In this document: piece by piece, positions 62,503-64,000 of the stretch
How positions within the stretch are numbered: the first letter of the stretch is position 1
How the letters are laid out: each line of letters opens with the position of its first letter
Source of the DNA: Brienomyrus brachyistius
Taxonomy: Eukaryota > Chordata > Actinopteri > Osteoglossiformes > Mormyridae
Reading direction: 5' to 3'
Assembly (NCBI RefSeq): GCF_023856365.1
Contig: NC_064551.1
Location: 3,180,501-3,244,500, forward strand
DNA: 64,000 bases
The notes under the pieces: generated by a model
The model's database searches: none
Told to the model about the DNA's origin: nothing
The model's input: only the letters and a program-made list of their open reading frames with translations
Program-made: the position numbers and the translations under genes

Positions 62503-62579
62503 ATGGCAGCCGACTGGGAAGAAATAAGACGTTTAGCAGCAGACTTTCAGAGAGCGCAGTTTGCAGATACGATTCAGAG
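62503..62579 (+). CDS. ufl1: UFL1 first coding exon (E3 UFM1-protein ligase 1, N-terminus)
   Basis: The ATG at 62,503 opens a 25-codon exon plus two bases, [20 protein letters not shown] followed by ADTIQ, ending at the donor AG|GTAACT (GT at 62,580-62,581). This matches the N-terminus of vertebrate UFL1 ([20 protein letters not shown] in human). UFL1 works with DDRGK1 and CDK5RAP3 at the ER to attach UFM1 to targets such as ribosomal protein uL24 in ER-phagy and ribosome quality control. The exon was too short to stand out as a frame. Synteny supports it, because UFL1 follows FUT9 in the same orientation in human. Exon 2 is beyond the window or not recognised. Confidence 0.93.
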
Positions 62580-63261
62580 GTAACTGCACTGAGATATGGC
62601 TAGTTGGCTAACTGGGAACACTAAATGGATTTGACTAAATTTCAGTTTGACTGTACTTATATCATGTGATGTTGTAATTTTCTCCAAGATCCCGTTTGTT
62701 CCGTTACATTGTCTCTCTAATAAGATCTATTATGTGCGTGATTTATATTTTATTTTAACTTGAAACATGCCGGGATGTAGCTAATTGACCTGCTTCCTGG
62801 GGCGCTCGCTTGCATATTTGACGTGTAAATAAATTAACGACGCCACATAGGTGCTCAGATATTAGTTATGTAATCAACATGACTATCTGCTTGCACGCAG
62901 TGCGTCGTTCTATGTCCTGACATACTCGCGGTTCGTAGTATCAGGCTAAATTGTAGGCTAAGGCAAGAGGCTCCTTTAAGGACATTGCGTATTGTGTTAC
63001 TTCATATGTATAACTAATGATGGCCCAGGTGTGGTACAAATGATCACAAAGTACAGAGGCGGAACACAACTGGTACTTTCACCAAGTGCTGTTGCTGTTA
63101 AAACAAGAAAGTCTCGTGCATGCGGCAGAGAGGTACATAAAGAGCGAAATGTGTAGTTAAGAAAATAAATATAAGTCCGTTTAATGGTGGCGTTTATGCA
63201 TTTTACGTAGTAGTTAGTGCCTCTAATATCCATACTTTACTAGTATCATAAGCAGCACCTG
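62580..63261. other. UFL1 intron 1, first part
   Basis: Non-coding; nothing is recognised. Confidence 0.6.
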
Positions 63262-63465
63262 CAGGGTTGCCGACTTTGGTCAGCTGAGATTTTCAAATCA
63301 AGACAAGTGTATTCACACATGTAACAGTCTATTTAACATGCAAATAGTCTGTAGCGTTAACAGTGCTTTTGATGTAGCTGATTTCAGGTTTATAATGGAA
63401 TAATATAGATTTTCCATAAGATTTCCTATGTGAGTGAGAGAGTCTGAAGGAGTGAGCACCTCACT
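63262..63465 (+). mobile_element. MITE-like repeat, family A, in UFL1 intron 1
   Basis: It starts CAGGGTTGCCGACTTTGGTC and contains GATTTCAGGTTTATAATGGA. This corresponds in order to the reverse complement of the repeat at 10,006-10,249. The far end is diverged and its limit approximate. Confidence 0.6.
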
Positions 63466-64000
63466 TGCTCGCACCTGTCTCTGTGTCACGTGAAGAGCAA
63501 GATGGCATAGGTGAAAAGAGAATTTCCACACGGGGATTAATAAACTATCACTCGTTTGTTCCATAATATTGTGAAATAGTTGCTGATTTTAACAACACCA
63601 TACATATAGTGTGCAAAGAAGTGAAATAACTTTATTTTTAAGTGATTTGTGTTTGTGTAAAACCCTGATGATATGTCTGTCAAAGTGTATTAGTTTTTTG
63701 AAAGCTTTTCTAAAGGCACTCCAATATGTGCATTTAATTGCTGACTTGACTACTAGCAAACCATATTCGACTAATCAGTATTTAATCAAATTATTTAAAC
63801 GACTTACTTCGTGACTATCGCTGATGATTATATTATTAAAGTTTTAATATGTTAGTAATCTACTGGTTAGTTTGATTAGTCAAGTAATTGCTTGTATATA
63901 ATTCAATATATAATATAATATATTGCCATTGGTGAGAGGTGGAAACAAACCCTGGATGGGGTGCTCGCCCATCGCACATGTGCTCTTCCAGTGAACTTTT
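63466..64000. other. UFL1 intron 1, last part, with a SINE-like fragment
   Basis: Non-coding. At 63,945-63,985, CCCTGGATGGGGTGCTCGCC and CATCGCACATGTG match part of the SINE-like repeat at 31,928-32,281, cut by the window end. Confidence 0.5.

Overview
The window looks like teleost fish DNA. It combines a vertebrate gene pair in conserved order (FUT9 followed by UFL1, as on human 6q16.1) with a repeat content typical of fish: Ty3/Gypsy chromovirus-like and BEL/Pao fragments, an L2-type LINE, hAT-like MITEs, tRNA-derived SINEs, many (CA)n, (TA)n and (ATT)n tracts, and long poly-G/poly-C runs. I cannot name the species.

Layout. Positions 1-51,000 are essentially gene-free and repeat-rich. In order they hold: a decayed BEL/Pao element (1,462-3,190, minus); a complete small LTR element (5,670-8,007, minus); a MITE (10,006-10,249); a 12 x 25 bp minisatellite (11,241-11,540); a 1.1-kb octamer satellite (26,780-27,896); an L2 LINE remnant split by a MITE (29,455-30,470); LTR-like and SINE-like repeats (30,471-32,281); a very young, complete LTR element (34,194-38,187, plus); two head-to-head chromovirus fragments (40,085-43,800); another LTR-like repeat (45,427-46,192); and a third, 5'-truncated copy of the small LTR element family (about 47,167-49,227). 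Positions 51,000-64,000 hold the genes: a CpG-rich candidate promoter and non-coding first exon (about 51,360-51,576), the single coding exon of FUT9 (CDS 56,084-57,160) with a long 3' UTR ending near 61,285, and the first coding exon of UFL1 (62,503-62,579) at the start of that gene.

The most interesting content is the small LTR element family, with three copies in the window. It encodes a proline-rich Gag-like protein but no protease, reverse transcriptase or integrase that I can see, so it is probably non-autonomous. Two copies have TG...CA LTRs and perfect 5-bp target duplications. Directly after the 5' LTR there is no tRNA-type primer site. Instead there is a 10-nt sequence complementary to the presumed 5' end of the transcript inside the LTR, and the pairing covaries between two copies. 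This matches the self-priming of the Tf1/sushi group of Ty3/Gypsy elements. The Gag-like ATG lies inside that primer site, and the frame is open upstream into the LTR.

The two cellular genes are not functionally coupled as far as is known. FUT9 makes Lewis x type alpha-1,3-fucosylated glycans in the Golgi, and UFL1 is the E3 ligase for UFM1 conjugation at the ER. Their adjacency is conserved synteny.
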